Shown piece after piece: positions 52,689 to 62,027 of a stretch of 64,000 bases of DNA. The position numbers and the translations under genes were made by a program. Position 1 is the stretch's first letter, and the number at the start of each line of letters is the position of its first letter. The notes beneath the pieces were generated by a model. The model was not told the DNA's origin. It saw only the letters and a list, made by a program, of their open reading frames with translations, and made no database searches. This stretch comes from Gracilaria gracilis (taxonomy: Eukaryota > Rhodophyta > Florideophyceae > Gracilariales > Gracilariaceae). The stretch covers positions 62,001 through 126,000 of the forward strand of contig JARGSG010000004.1 in the NCBI GenBank assembly GCA_030374805.1, read 5' to 3'.

Positions 52689-52743
52689 GTGAAAAGATGT
52701 CGACCTCCTTGCTCTCTCAGCAAGGAGGCCGGCCATCTTTCAC
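52689..52743. repeat. Long imperfect hairpin
   Basis: An inner perfect 10-base stem (CCTCCTTGCT, loop CTCTC, AGCAAGGAGG) is extended by an outer stem of GTGAAAAGATG with CATCTTTCAC, with one extra A. Span 55 bases. In RNA it would be a stable stem-loop. Confidence 0.75.
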
Positions 52744-53749
52744 GCCAGTTTTTGACGATATCAGCAACAACAAGACTACGGCGGTCACAAAGGGGCGGGA
52801 GGGGAGAGAAAAGACAAGACAATGATAGAATGGCCGTCAAAGTTTTTGGTCATGTTTAGGAGAGAAGGCCATATGTAAGTAGTATAGCCTTCTTATTGCT
52901 TCGCACTAAGGAGTAATAAACCACACCTAAGAAGAAGAAGAAGGGGCGGGAGGCAGAGACGCTTTGAGTATGTTCGTTCGGGCACCTGAGAACGTAGTCG
53001 CCGGAGCGACAATCACAAACGAATTCCCTTCCGAACAAGTGCGAAAGAACCACTTGGGCTTGTATTTTGCGATATTTGAGAAAGCAGCAGACCTCTGCTG
53101 AAGCAGATGGTCCCCAGGGTCAAATTCATGATGGACTATCTAATTTTGCCTCTTTCGTCGGAATGACTGCCGTTATGCTGTCTCTAAGGATGTCAAACCT
53201 CTGTTTTGAGAGGAATGTGACTTGTTAGCATAGCAAGTCTATGACTATTGGTCAATATATTGACTGAGGTAACGTTCCTACATAAAGATTGTGAGTCACA
53301 AATACGCTCCTATTCAGAGGTTTCAGCTTCCAGCTTGAAAAGTGTCGATCTCCACATGGAAGCTACTGCGAAGGTAACTACTACTCTGTAGCTGCGCTAC
53401 ACTTTGTGGGGTACGGCTGTGTTAGATTTGTTGGGCGTTTTGTTGCTGTGGTATAACAGCTATGAGAGCTGCCATGTACGATACAGCGTACCGATGTAGA
53501 GAAGACTAAAACTTGTAGCGGCAAATGTGTAACCATTTAATAGAAACGCCTGTATCTATTCACTGTTCAACTGTGTTGAAGACGAAGAGGTTATGCAGGA
53601 TGCAAGATCACCATCACGAAGAAGGCAATCTGCAATGGGCCAGAGATACAGATCTAAATATGAGCATGGCGAGAGTATCGATATGTCTCGAAGGTGTGGT
53701 ATGAAAAAAGGGCAGCTTGGAGCTGGTGGAAGCTGCTAGACGGAAAATT

Positions 53750-53775
53750 CTTATGTCTACTGAGCTAGACATAAG
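53750..53775. repeat. Perfect 10-base hairpin, copy 1
   Basis: CTTATGTCTA, loop CTGAGC, TAGACATAAG. A related hairpin lies 150 bases downstream (53903-53928). Confidence 0.8.
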
Positions 53776-53902
53776 AGGAGCCAACCAGATGTTGAGGAAA
53801 AACCTCAAACAGAACACTCCATGATGGCTTCATGATGTACCTGTAGAACAACTTGTACACGTAGGGCTCAGTGTTTCAATAAAACGTTGCAATCCACACT
53901 TT

Positions 53903-53928
53903 CTTATGTCTATCCTACTCTAGACAAG
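53903..53928. repeat. Related hairpin, copy 2
   Basis: CTTATGTCTA, then TCCTACTC, then TAGACAAG: the same left arm as copy 1 and a slightly shortened right arm. Confidence 0.7.
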
Positions 53929-55418
53929 CTTCCCGTCTCAAAAGGGTTCAGTTGGTATGCTCCTTCCCTCAATTGCGGTAGATAGTGCATACGACATGAT
54001 GATGATGACGATGCAAGGCAGCAGAAAAGGGGACGGTGGCCGAAATGGGTTTGCTCTATCAAGCTCGTGCGCGGGAGCTGTAAACAAGGCGGTGACAGAA
54101 GCGTTACTAAACATGATTGATTAATAGCGTTCTTGTCACATGTGCGCTTTGATGACCATGTTTCACAAAGGGTGTCTGTGAAACATGATCATGAAAAGGG
54201 CACATGCTTATCATGATGAGTGAGTTTTTCATGATGATGTTGATGTTGATGATGATGATGAAACGTCAAGCAGAAGGTGGGGTGCAAAGATGAGAAGTGT
54301 GGTGTTCTCGCGAGTTTTGCAACAGCAGAAGGTCATTCCTTGTAATATCATAGTGCTTGTAGCTCAGGTGGTGAGTACTTGACGTAGTAGTTAAGAGCGT
54401 GGGCACGGTGAAAGTGGGCGCAGTGACAACAAGGTGAATTGGGTCACAGGGAAGATGAGGGGTGCTATTGAAGGCGATGATGGTGAAGAAGAAAAGTGTG
54501 GGCCTGCACTAGAATGGCTCAAAGTGGCTGTTTCTTTTGTGGGTCAGATTTTGTAGATTGATTAGATTAGACTACAACTCACAGCAGAAGATAGTACTGT
54601 ACAAGGGTACAGTAAAAGTGCTGCGATAGAATGTAACCCATGGCTCGTTTTGACCAAGTTGCGTGTGGTGCACAGGTTGCATGAGTGAGCGAGAAGAAGG
54701 GTGTGCGCAGAGATTTGGTCTGAAGAGTGCGCGCAAGGAAAAAAGTTGTTGCGGGTTGTTTGTTGTTGGAACGTGTCACGCTTATCTAAAAAGGGATGTA
54801 AAAAGTGCATGAGCTCGATGCGGTGTCGGGGAAGGAATGGTGCAATGCGCTGCTGTTGTTGCAACGAATACAATCGCAACGAATGCAATCGCAACGAAGC
54901 GTGGGAGAGCAGGAAGGATTGGCATTGCGCGATAGTGGTGCTCATGCAGCTCGACGGGGTTAGCCGACGGCGGACGTTATTCGGTAGTACTGTACGAGGC
55001 TCGTACCAGTATTGTATCTACGCGGCGGATGCAGGCGCCCCTGTGGGACGGCGCCGACGAGAGCGCCATGCTGGTGTACGAAGGTACAGCAGCGGCGTAT
55101 AGATACCTTCGTAGGCGCAGATGGGACGCGTGTGACGCGTCAGCATTTGTGTGAGTGTGAGAGTTGCTCGGGTACCGGAAACGCTCCGACGTGTGGCGGG
55201 CAACGGTTGGGACACTGCTCAAGTTCGACAGCCAAACGGGTGGATTGCGATCATCTGATTAGAGCGGCGCTCCACACAAGAAGCGACAACACATTGCGCG
55301 ACAGTAAACACGCTACGTGGCGCATTGACAGCGCCTGCGCGCCCAATCACAGCCGCCGCCGCTGCTGCATGTTCATGATGAAGCTGCGAGTCGCAGCGTT
55401 GCCCCGCCGCCGCGGCTG

Positions 55419-55441
55419 CACACTGTGGACTCCACAGTGTG
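55419..55441. repeat. Near-perfect 23-base palindrome
   Basis: CACACTGTGGA and its inverse around a single central base pair mismatch, followed at once by a further overlapping inverted copy up to 55456. Lies in GC-rich DNA upstream of the CGG tract. Confidence 0.75.
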
Positions 55442-55534
55442 GAGTGCACAGTGTGGACGCATCTCTTCTTCTCCTCTCAAATTGGGCGTGTGCGCGCGCG
55501 TGCACGCAACGGCCATGACGACCGACCCGTCCGC

Positions 55535-55536
<2 letters not shown>

Positions 55537-55597
<61 letters not shown>
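55537..55597 (+). repeat. (CGG)n trinucleotide tract
   Basis: About 20 units of CGG with few interruptions, ~430 bases before the MFS transporter start codon. Confidence 0.95.
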
Positions 55598-55598
<1 letters not shown>

Positions 55599-55823
55599 GG
55601 GCGGCGGCGATGGCGGGGGGCGGCGGCGATGGCGGGGAGGGCTGCGCCGCCACCCGCGCGCCGTCGGCGCCGCGCATGCGACGGGCGCGGCAAAAACTTT
55701 TTCCGGTGGCCGAGCGCGCGCGCGCGCGCGTGATGGCGCCGCGTGACGGCGCTTGTGGCTGCCAGCGCGGCGCGGCGCGCGCGCGCCGCCGCTGGCGCAC
55801 GCGCGCCGCCGCCGCGCGCCCGC

Positions 55824-55831
55824 TATAAAAG
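55824..55831 (+). promoter_or_regulatory. TATA box of the first MFS transporter
   Basis: TATAAAAG, 206 bases upstream of ATG 56030. The leader between them contains a CT/TCC-rich stretch (55974-56005). Confidence 0.6.
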
Positions 55832-55973
55832 CGGCGCATGTGCGTGCGGCCGTTGACCGTTGCGCGCCGACCACCTCGGCCAAGTCGCACACCAACGCCA
55901 GCGTGAACAAGTGCTTTCGTTGTGCTCCTTCCCGCCGCTTCACGCCACGCGGCTGTCCGTCCCTCCGCCACCC

Positions 55974-56005
55974 TCCTCCTCCTCCTCCTCCTCCTCCTCC
56001 TCCTC
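55974..56005 (+). repeat. (CCT)n tract in the 5' leader
   Basis: About ten CCT/TCC units, 25 bases before the MFS start codon. Confidence 0.9.
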
Positions 56006-56029
56006 CCCCCCTCCCCCCCGCTGCAAGGA

Positions 56030-57490
56030 ATGCGCCTTTCCAACTGGCGCTGGCTTGGTCCCGTTCCCGCCGCCTTCGTGCTGCAGGCCGTGTTTGGCCT
56101 GCAGTTCGCCAACGGCGTCTTCGCCTCCTTTCTGGATGACGCCGTGCTCACGCAGGCGCTCGGGCTCGCCGCGCTCTTCGTGTCGCTGGGAATCACTGCC
56201 TTTGGCGTGCTGCTGTACTACGCCTCGGACCACTCCAAGTACCATGCCGTGCCGCGCGCCGTCGCCGTCTTCGGCTCGGTCGCCGTCGCCGCGCAGCTCT
56301 TCGTGTCGTACGGGCTGGTGAATCACTCGCGCTTCATCGTGTACCTCGCTAGCGTGCTGCAGGGCACCGGCGCGGGCTGCATCTACGTCGTCAGCATCGT
56401 GGTCGTGCAAGACTGGGTGCCCGAGTCGCCCGCGCTCGTCACGGGGCTCAGCCTGCTGTTCGGCGGCGCCGGGTCGCTGTTCGGCATCTACGCCTTCCAG
56501 GCGCTGGTGCACGCCATGGACGGCGCCATCGCCGCCATGGCCGTCGCCAGTCTGGCTGCCGGCATGCTTTCGGTCACCGCCTCCATGTTCATCGAGAGAC
56601 CGCCCGAACGTTGGTGCCCCGTTGCGGAGATTTTCGACCCGCACACCACCATGACGCTCAAGGATGCGCACCATGAACGACGCGCCGCTGGCAACGACCC
56701 CCAAATGAGGCTTGTAGAGGAGCAGTCTGTTTGTTATTCCGCCATTGTTGAGTTTGGTGACGACGATTTGTTACCTCATAAACAAAAACAATCTGAGTCG
56801 TTCGGCAGGTTATCATGTTCTGATATCCTTGTCGACCCGGCTTTTGCACTCGTGTTTGTGTGCGTGTTTGTTGCGGCGGGTCCCGGATATGGTTTTGTTC
56901 TGTCTTACCCCCTTATGCTACACTCACTGTTTGACATGGCGCTTATCGACGCCAACCAAATGCTATGCTACGCCACCTTTTTCGGAGTGGTAGGACGGCT
57001 GGCGTTGGGACTGGCTATCGATATCATCTCTTCCTCTTGCTCTAACAACCACTCTTCGGCTAACATTCGCGGCTCCAAGCTGAGCAACATTTTTATCGTA
57101 GTGCTACAAACCGTGGGGCTGGCGCTGATGCCGCTGGCCATCCGCGCCGAGTGCGCGTGGCTGTTCCACGCGGCGGTGTTCGCGGTGTTTGTGGCGTTCA
57201 ACGGCGGCGCGGTGGTGGCGGCGTGTCTGGCGCGCGACGTGTTCGCGGCGGAAAACTCCACGCTGGCGTTCGCGCTGCTGGGCGTGGCGGTGGGCGTGGC
57301 GCGCGCGCTGTTCTCCGTGCTGCTGGCGGCGTGCGCCGGCGTGGCGGGCAAGGGCGCGTACGACTGGTACATTGGCTGGTCAGTTGTGGTGTCGGTGGCC
57401 GGCGTGGTGGGCTCTTACTTCATCGAAGCCTCAAAGTGCGTGGACGTAGACGGGGGAAACAACCGCGTCTTCACGGACTTGCAGGTGTAA
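56030..57490 (+). CDS. MFS transporter, paralogue 1
   Basis: 486 residues from ATG 56030, about twelve membrane segments. Start MRLSNWRWLGPVPAAFVLQA, then GLQFANGVF in TM1, LYYASDHSKY in the first cytosolic loop, GTGAGCIYVVSIVVVQDWVP (TM4, with the conserved G-x-G and WVPE), SLLFGGAGSLFG, then a long central loop (residues ~195-275) and a second half with GYGFVLSYPL and FFGVVGRLALGL. This arrangement resembles the OFA/monocarboxylate-porter-like group of MFS carriers. The gene at 62028-63518 has the same plan and many identical words (LVPVPA/LGPVPA, CGCIYVAS, GSLFG, GPGFGIVL). Substrate cannot be deduced; small organic anions are the common theme of the group. Confidence 0.8.
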   Translation: MRLSNWRWLGPVPAAFVLQAVFGLQFANGVFASFLDDAVLTQALGLAALFVSLGITAFGVLLYYASDHSKYHAVPRAVAVFGSVAVAAQLFVSYGLVNHSRFIVYLASVLQGTGAGCIYVVSIVVVQDWVPESPALVTGLSLLFGGAGSLFGIYAFQALVHAMDGAIAAMAVASLAAGMLSVTASMFIERPPERWCPVAEIFDPHTTMTLKDAHHERRAAGNDPQMRLVEEQSVCYSAIVEFGDDDLLPHKQKQSESFGRLSCSDILVDPAFALVFVCVFVAAGPGYGFVLSYPLMLHSLFDMALIDANQMLCYATFFGVVGRLALGLAIDIISSSCSNNHSSANIRGSKLSNIFIVVLQTVGLALMPLAIRAECAWLFHAAVFAVFVAFNGGAVVAACLARDVFAAENSTLAFALLGVAVGVARALFSVLLAACAGVAGKGAYDWYIGWSVVVSVAGVVGSYFIEASKCVDVDGGNNRVFTDLQV

Positions 57491-57951
57491 CTAGGCGAAC
57501 TTTTTTGTTGGACTGCAGTAGCTGTAGACTAGTAGGCACGTACCATAGACAACACTAAAAAGAGTCTTTTTCACAGCGCAGCCTGAGGCGCAGCTGTTCC
57601 GCCGGAACAGCCTCCCGCCGAAGCGGCGGACCAGACGAGGACGCCGGTGAGCACGGCGCGCGGCGCGTGTTCGACGCGCGCGTGCATAAAGGTTACAGCC
57701 CATTGGCGGGCCAGCGCGCGCGCACGTGCATCCGTCACGCCCGTCACGCGTGCTGCTTACAGCGCGCCGCTGTGCGTGCGCCCGTCGCCGTTGGCGGAAA
57801 TGTGCTCGCGCCGTGTCGTGAGTTCTGACACGCCGCAGTTTGCTGCGTGTTTGTGCCGCCGCGTCAACGTACAGCGCCGTCGAGCCGTCGAGCCGCGCTC
57901 GTGAGCGAGTCTCCTTCCTCCTCCTTCCTCCTCCTTCCTCCTCCTTACCAC
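57491..57951. other. Intergenic region between convergent genes
   Basis: Contains a 10-base repeat CTCCTTCCTC (57911-57947) directly next to the stop codon of the glycosyltransferase, and a small GC-rich inverted repeat (GTTCCGCCGGAAC-like at 57595-57608). No gene recognised. Confidence 0.5.
57911..57947 (+). repeat. CTCCTTCCTC minisatellite
   Basis: Nearly four copies of the 10-base unit, ending four bases before the glycosyltransferase stop codon. Confidence 0.9.
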
Positions 57952-59259
57952 TTACCGCAGCCTTCGCGACGCCTTCCGTCCGAACAATGCTGTCAGCACT
58001 ACCGCCACGCCCACCAGCTCCAGCCCCACGCTCAGGTCGGCGGCCACCAGCGGCTTGCGCAGCGCTTTCCGTTTCCACTGTTCCGCCACCGCGCGCCGCA
58101 CCTGTCTGTACGTGTGTTCCATCTCCACCTCCACCCACGGCAGTCCGCACCACTGGTCGCTGTGCTGCCCGTCCTGCTCGCTCAGCCGTTTCAGTTGCCG
58201 CACGCTCAACGCCTCGTTTGGCCGATGGCATTGCAAGTAGTACAGCTTCAACCCCATTCGCCCGGCGTGCCACCCCGTCCACCGATGCGCTTCTTCGGGC
58301 TTTTCGCGCACCTCGTCCTTGCAGCACTTCCAGATCTCGAACACGTGGCTGTGCCTCTTCATGAACACCGTGTTCGCCATGGCTGCTCCGTGCGGCGCCA
58401 CCAGGATGTCCGCCGAGTGGAATAGAACCGCCTGTGCCGCAAGCGATTTCGGCAACTCGCTAACGTATGTCACCGAAACACGCTTGTCCCTGCGTAGTCG
58501 CGATTCCAGAGCTTGAGCAGACGCCCATTTTCGTTTTAGGGGGTATGGCCGTCTGTCTCTTCTGTCATACAGAAGCACGTTCACTTTGTCCGCCTTTTGT
58601 TCCTTCGTCTTCACCTTGTATGCGCGAAAAACGTCCTTTTGCATCGCATACAGCGTGCTATCCACTTTTTCTCGCTCCAAATACTGTTTTGCTCGCCCCC
58701 AGTCTAGGCGCGGCCGTTTACCTACCTCGTAAGAAAGACTTCGAAATCTGGGTGGAAACTCTACCACCGCTGTGTGACAAGCGCTCTTCACCTCCCCATG
58801 CGGCACCACCTCGATGTTAGACATTGGGATTCCAGCTCGTTGCGCCACGGCCAACAGCATACAAGATCCCCAGCTAGGCTGTTCCCATCGCATATACTCC
58901 TCGCCACTTGGTTCCTGTCCGCAGCGCGTCAGGTTCATTTGGAAGTTGACTCGAATGCGGAGAAACGTATTGCTCGCACCAAACTGCCAATGCGGTCTTC
59001 CAAGGCAGTTTTGAAGATAGTACGAAACCGCCCATGCTACTTCGTACAATGCGTGGTATGGATTGCCATGTATCCTTGGAATGTCTATCAATAGCGATTT
59101 TGACCGATTTGCTTGCGGGTCATTGCAGTCTGCATGAGTGTATCGTCGCGATACTCGAATGCGAGATTCAAAGTTGCACCGATCCAAACGAGCCTGCGAC
59201 GATGAACATTGAACCAGTATCAGCAGTATAACAGGAAAGCCAAACCAAAACCTCACCAT
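57952..59259 (-). CDS. Glycosyltransferase family 61-like (DUF563) protein
   Basis: 435 residues from ATG 59259. A signal peptide or signal anchor (MVRFWFGFPVILLILVQCSSSQA) begins the chain. The catalytic region contains the HNPYHALYE-like segment (HGNPYHALYEVAWAVSYYLQ) and, near residue 290-320, ADILVAPHGAAMANTVFMK followed by VFEIWKCC. The HGAxxxNxxF-EI motif is the signature of GT61/DUF563 transferases, which act in the Golgi on xylan, N-glycans or O-glycans. A hydrophobic segment near the end (VGLELVGVAVVLTALF) may be a second membrane helix, which is unusual for the family. Acceptor and sugar unknown; sulphated wall polysaccharide synthesis is an attractive guess for a red alga. Lies between two MFS paralogues, opposite to both. 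Confidence 0.82.
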   Translation of the reverse strand: MVRFWFGFPVILLILVQCSSSQARLDRCNFESRIRVSRRYTHADCNDPQANRSKSLLIDIPRIHGNPYHALYEVAWAVSYYLQNCLGRPHWQFGASNTFLRIRVNFQMNLTRCGQEPSGEEYMRWEQPSWGSCMLLAVAQRAGIPMSNIEVVPHGEVKSACHTAVVEFPPRFRSLSYEVGKRPRLDWGRAKQYLEREKVDSTLYAMQKDVFRAYKVKTKEQKADKVNVLLYDRRDRRPYPLKRKWASAQALESRLRRDKRVSVTYVSELPKSLAAQAVLFHSADILVAPHGAAMANTVFMKRHSHVFEIWKCCKDEVREKPEEAHRWTGWHAGRMGLKLYYLQCHRPNEALSVRQLKRLSEQDGQHSDQWCGLPWVEVEMEHTYRQVRRAVAEQWKRKALRKPLVAADLSVGLELVGVAVVLTALFGRKASRRLR

Positions 59260-60219
59260 ACGATCAGGAGTGCGTTGAAAACGTTGAGAACCTAGTTGCA
59301 CGGCACGAAAAGAACGTATGAGCCTGCACGCGCATGAAGAGAAAACTTTGCTCGAACGATATGTTGGGACCGAGTTCGGATATGATTCTGCCGCAAATTG
59401 GCACTTTGTATGTGCGCGATTCGATCATAAGCTTCGCATCTTCCCAAACCAGAAAAGAACGAACTTTTGACAAACGCGGATATATACGTAGTTGGACATT
59501 AGGGAATGAATGACGACAGAAGATTTAACAGCTTACTGCCAAACTGTGTAAATTTGATAGCGACGGTCAAGCTGTTTGGAATGGGCCCGCTCTAGAATCC
59601 CTTCCGACGCGTGGAGACGAAAGTGCGGCCGAGAGGAGTGCGGTTCGCAGTCAGGCCCCTTTCGAAAATGGTCCATGGTTGAATGGAAATTTTTGAAAGG
59701 CTGGCCAAGTTCAACGCGCTTCTCGACCAGTAGAGAGAAAACGGACAGAGGGCTCTAAACCGAATGGTTCTGCACAGCCGGGATTGTACAGAGTGCTTCC
59801 GATTACATCGTTTACAGGGTTAACTCTTGCTTTGCACCCATTGAAGCGTCTCTGACTCTCACACATGAGCCCAGCTCCCACATACAGTGACACGCAACGG
59901 GATGAAAAGCACAGTACTGGCGAAGGCCAACGCGGAGTTCTCGCATCGCTACGCTCAAGTCGTCGAACATCGACCTCGGAGTCCCAAGGTACGAAGCAAG
60001 TGCCAGTGGCACCCCGAGAGAGAAGGCCGAGTTGAAGCTGTGCGCGCCAAAAAATAAGAAAGTCATTCAAGTTATTTTGAAATCTACTGTTGTCATAATG
60101 GCAAGTTGCTAGTTCGAAATTGTTGACACAACAACGGCGACGACGAACACACGTCAGGGGCGCCTCTCGTTGACGGATGACGGTTGACGCAGCTTTCCTC
60201 GGGGCAAGTCCGACAAGCG
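59260..60219. other. Divergent upstream region of the glycosyltransferase and helicase
   Basis: 960 bases without a gene; a minus-strand frame (59711-60274) overlaps the helicase 5' end but shows no similarity. A TATATA stretch at 59480-59487 could serve the minus-strand gene. Confidence 0.5.
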
Positions 60220-61782
60220 ATGCAACACGATCCGCTACGCGCGCTGCTTCGCGGCTGCAGCGTTCCCTCAGCAAGCCGAGCCTCCATCAGGCCACCTTCT
60301 TCTACGACGACGCCCAAGTCCTCACACCTCGACTTCTTCAACCAAAAGCGCTCCGCGAATGATTCCGCTTCGCCCAAACTATCCTCGTCGTTCCAGAAAC
60401 TGGTGCCAAACGAAAAGATTCAAGCAGCACTGGTCAAGCTGGAGATAACGTCACCAACCCCTGTTCAACAACGCGTAATTCCCTTCTTTCACAGCCACGA
60501 CGTGCTGGCCGTGGCGCCCACCGGCTCTGGCAAAACGCTGTGTTACCTTCTTCCACTCGTGGAGGCCCTCGCACAGCAGCAGCGCGTCAAACAGCCTCAC
60601 GCGCTCATTCTAGCGCCCACTCGCGAGCTTGCAGAGCAGATATCGAGGGTTCTGACGCGCCTGTTGCAACTATGTCATGTGAAGGCCCATGTGCGCACAC
60701 TCACGACGCGCGCGTCCGTGGCGGCGTGGAAAGCGGCGCCCAAGGCGGTGCACTTTATCATTGCCACGCCGCGTCGATTACTAGCGGCTGCTGAAGAGAT
60801 TCGCTTCTCCGCACCCAGCTACCTGGTGTTGGACGAGGCGGACGAGCTTTTCGACGAACGCTTTTTGCCGCAGTTGGATCAAGTGCTGCATGTGTGTGGC
60901 GCGCGTGCGGCGGATAAGCCGAGGATGCATCTGTTCTCCGCTACCATCCCGCCCGTGGTGGCGGAGTTGGCGGCGTCATTGATGAAGGACGTGAAGAGAG
61001 TGACGGTGGGTGCAAGCGGCTTTGGCGGCTCGTTCGCGGTGGACGAGGCGGTGAGTCATATCGATCAACGCTTCGTATTCGTGGGCGGACGAGGCGAACA
61101 AGGCAAGGTGATGGCGGTACGAAACCTGATTCGAAACGGTATCAAACCGCCGGTGTTGGTGTTCGTGCAGACCAAAGATCGCGCGGCAGACCTGTTTCGA
61201 GAGCTGGTGTTCGACGGCGTGCACGTGGATGCGATCCACGCGGACCGCACCGCTGCAGCCAGAGCATCGGCCGTGGCGAGGTTCCGCGCAGGCAAGATCT
61301 GGGTGCTGATCGCGACGGACGTGCTGGCGAGAGGACTGGACTTTCTGGCGGTACAGACGGTGATCAACTATGACATGCCTTCATCGGGCGCGGCGTATGT
61401 GCACCGCATTGGACGTACCGGGCGTAACGGCAAGTCGGGACACGCCATCACGTTGTTCACGGAGGAGGATCGCAAGGTGGTGGGCGGCGTGGTTCGAGTG
61501 GCCAGCGCGAGCGGAGCGGACGTGCCGGACTGGCTGCTGCGACTGGGCGAGCGGGTGCGGCGCGACGAGGTGAAGCGGCTGGAGAAACGGCCGCCGAAGA
61601 GAGGGCGGGTGGGCGGCCCCAATCGCGCCAGCCTGAAGCACGGCGGCAGCAAGAAGCGGCGGACGGCGCCACGCGATGAGCAACACAAGTCGGAGGCGGA
61701 CGAGGAGGCGGACGAGGAGGCGGACGAGGAGGCGGACGAGGAGGCGGACGAGGAGGCGGATGACGACGGACGGGCAGATTGA
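60220..61782 (+). CDS. DDX52: DEAD-box RNA helicase of the DDX52/ROK1 type
   Basis: 520 residues from ATG 60220. Motifs in order: Q-like TPVQQ (~81), I APTGSGKT (99-106), Ia PTRELAEQ (133-140), II DEAD (205-208), III SAT (240-242), IV VFVQTKDRAADLF (~315), V ATDVLARGLDF (365-375), VI HRIGRTGR (395-402). The words IHADRTAAAR and RAGKIWVLIATDVLARGLDF are close to those of DDX52/Rok1. This subfamily acts in 40S subunit (18S rRNA) maturation in the nucleolus. The C terminus ends in an acidic EADE repeat of six units encoded by a 12-base minisatellite. All helicase residues are present. Confidence in the DDX52 subfamily is moderate to high. Confidence 0.85.
   Translation: MQHDPLRALLRGCSVPSASRASIRPPSSTTTPKSSHLDFFNQKRSANDSASPKLSSSFQKLVPNEKIQAALVKLEITSPTPVQQRVIPFFHSHDVLAVAPTGSGKTLCYLLPLVEALAQQQRVKQPHALILAPTRELAEQISRVLTRLLQLCHVKAHVRTLTTRASVAAWKAAPKAVHFIIATPRRLLAAAEEIRFSAPSYLVLDEADELFDERFLPQLDQVLHVCGARAADKPRMHLFSATIPPVVAELAASLMKDVKRVTVGASGFGGSFAVDEAVSHIDQRFVFVGGRGEQGKVMAVRNLIRNGIKPPVLVFVQTKDRAADLFRELVFDGVHVDAIHADRTAAARASAVARFRAGKIWVLIATDVLARGLDFLAVQTVINYDMPSSGAAYVHRIGRTGRNGKSGHAITLFTEEDRKVVGGVVRVASASGADVPDWLLRLGERVRRDEVKRLEKRPPKRGRVGGPNRASLKHGGSKKRRTAPRDEQHKSEADEEADEEADEEADEEADEEADDDGRAD
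61692..61760 (+). repeat. In-frame 12-base minisatellite (EADE codons)
   Basis: About six copies of GAGGAGGCGGAC-type units in the last part of the helicase gene. Keeps frame, so copy-number change would lengthen or shorten the acidic tail. Confidence 0.9.
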
Positions 61783-62027
61783 CGGCATCTCACGTGATGT
61801 GCGATGGGCGCGTTGAGCGAGCGCTACGTTTCGGCCAATCAGTTTGCAGAGATTCGCCTCCGCGGCCACTCAGCGGCCGCCGTGGCGCGCGCTAACGGAG
61901 CGCGCGCTCCGTCTTGCGCTCGCGCGGTGCGTTCTCCTTTTCTTCCACCGCTGGTGGGCGCGGCGCGCGCGCGCGGCTGCTCGCACTACGCGCAGCGACG
62001 GTGCGAGCGACAGAGCGACCGCGCGAC

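Larger units (their letters stand above)
52215..56029. other. Long gene-free region with hairpins and trinucleotide repeats
   Basis: 3.8 kb between Sin3 and the first MFS transporter. No credible gene. It contains hairpins at 52689-52743, 53750-53775 and 53903-53928, GAT-rich stretches near 54000-54020 and 54234-54262, a near-palindrome at 55419-55441, a CGG tract, and the promoter of the MFS gene (TATAAAAG at 55824). Confidence 0.5.

Noticed and set aside
54350..54430. TAGCTCAGGTGGTGAG resembling a tRNA A box
   Set aside because: No matching B box (GTTCGAATC) follows and no cloverleaf can be drawn.
59711..60274. 187-codon minus-strand frame at the start of the helicase
   Set aside because: Overlaps the helicase N terminus and has no recognisable content or codon bias.
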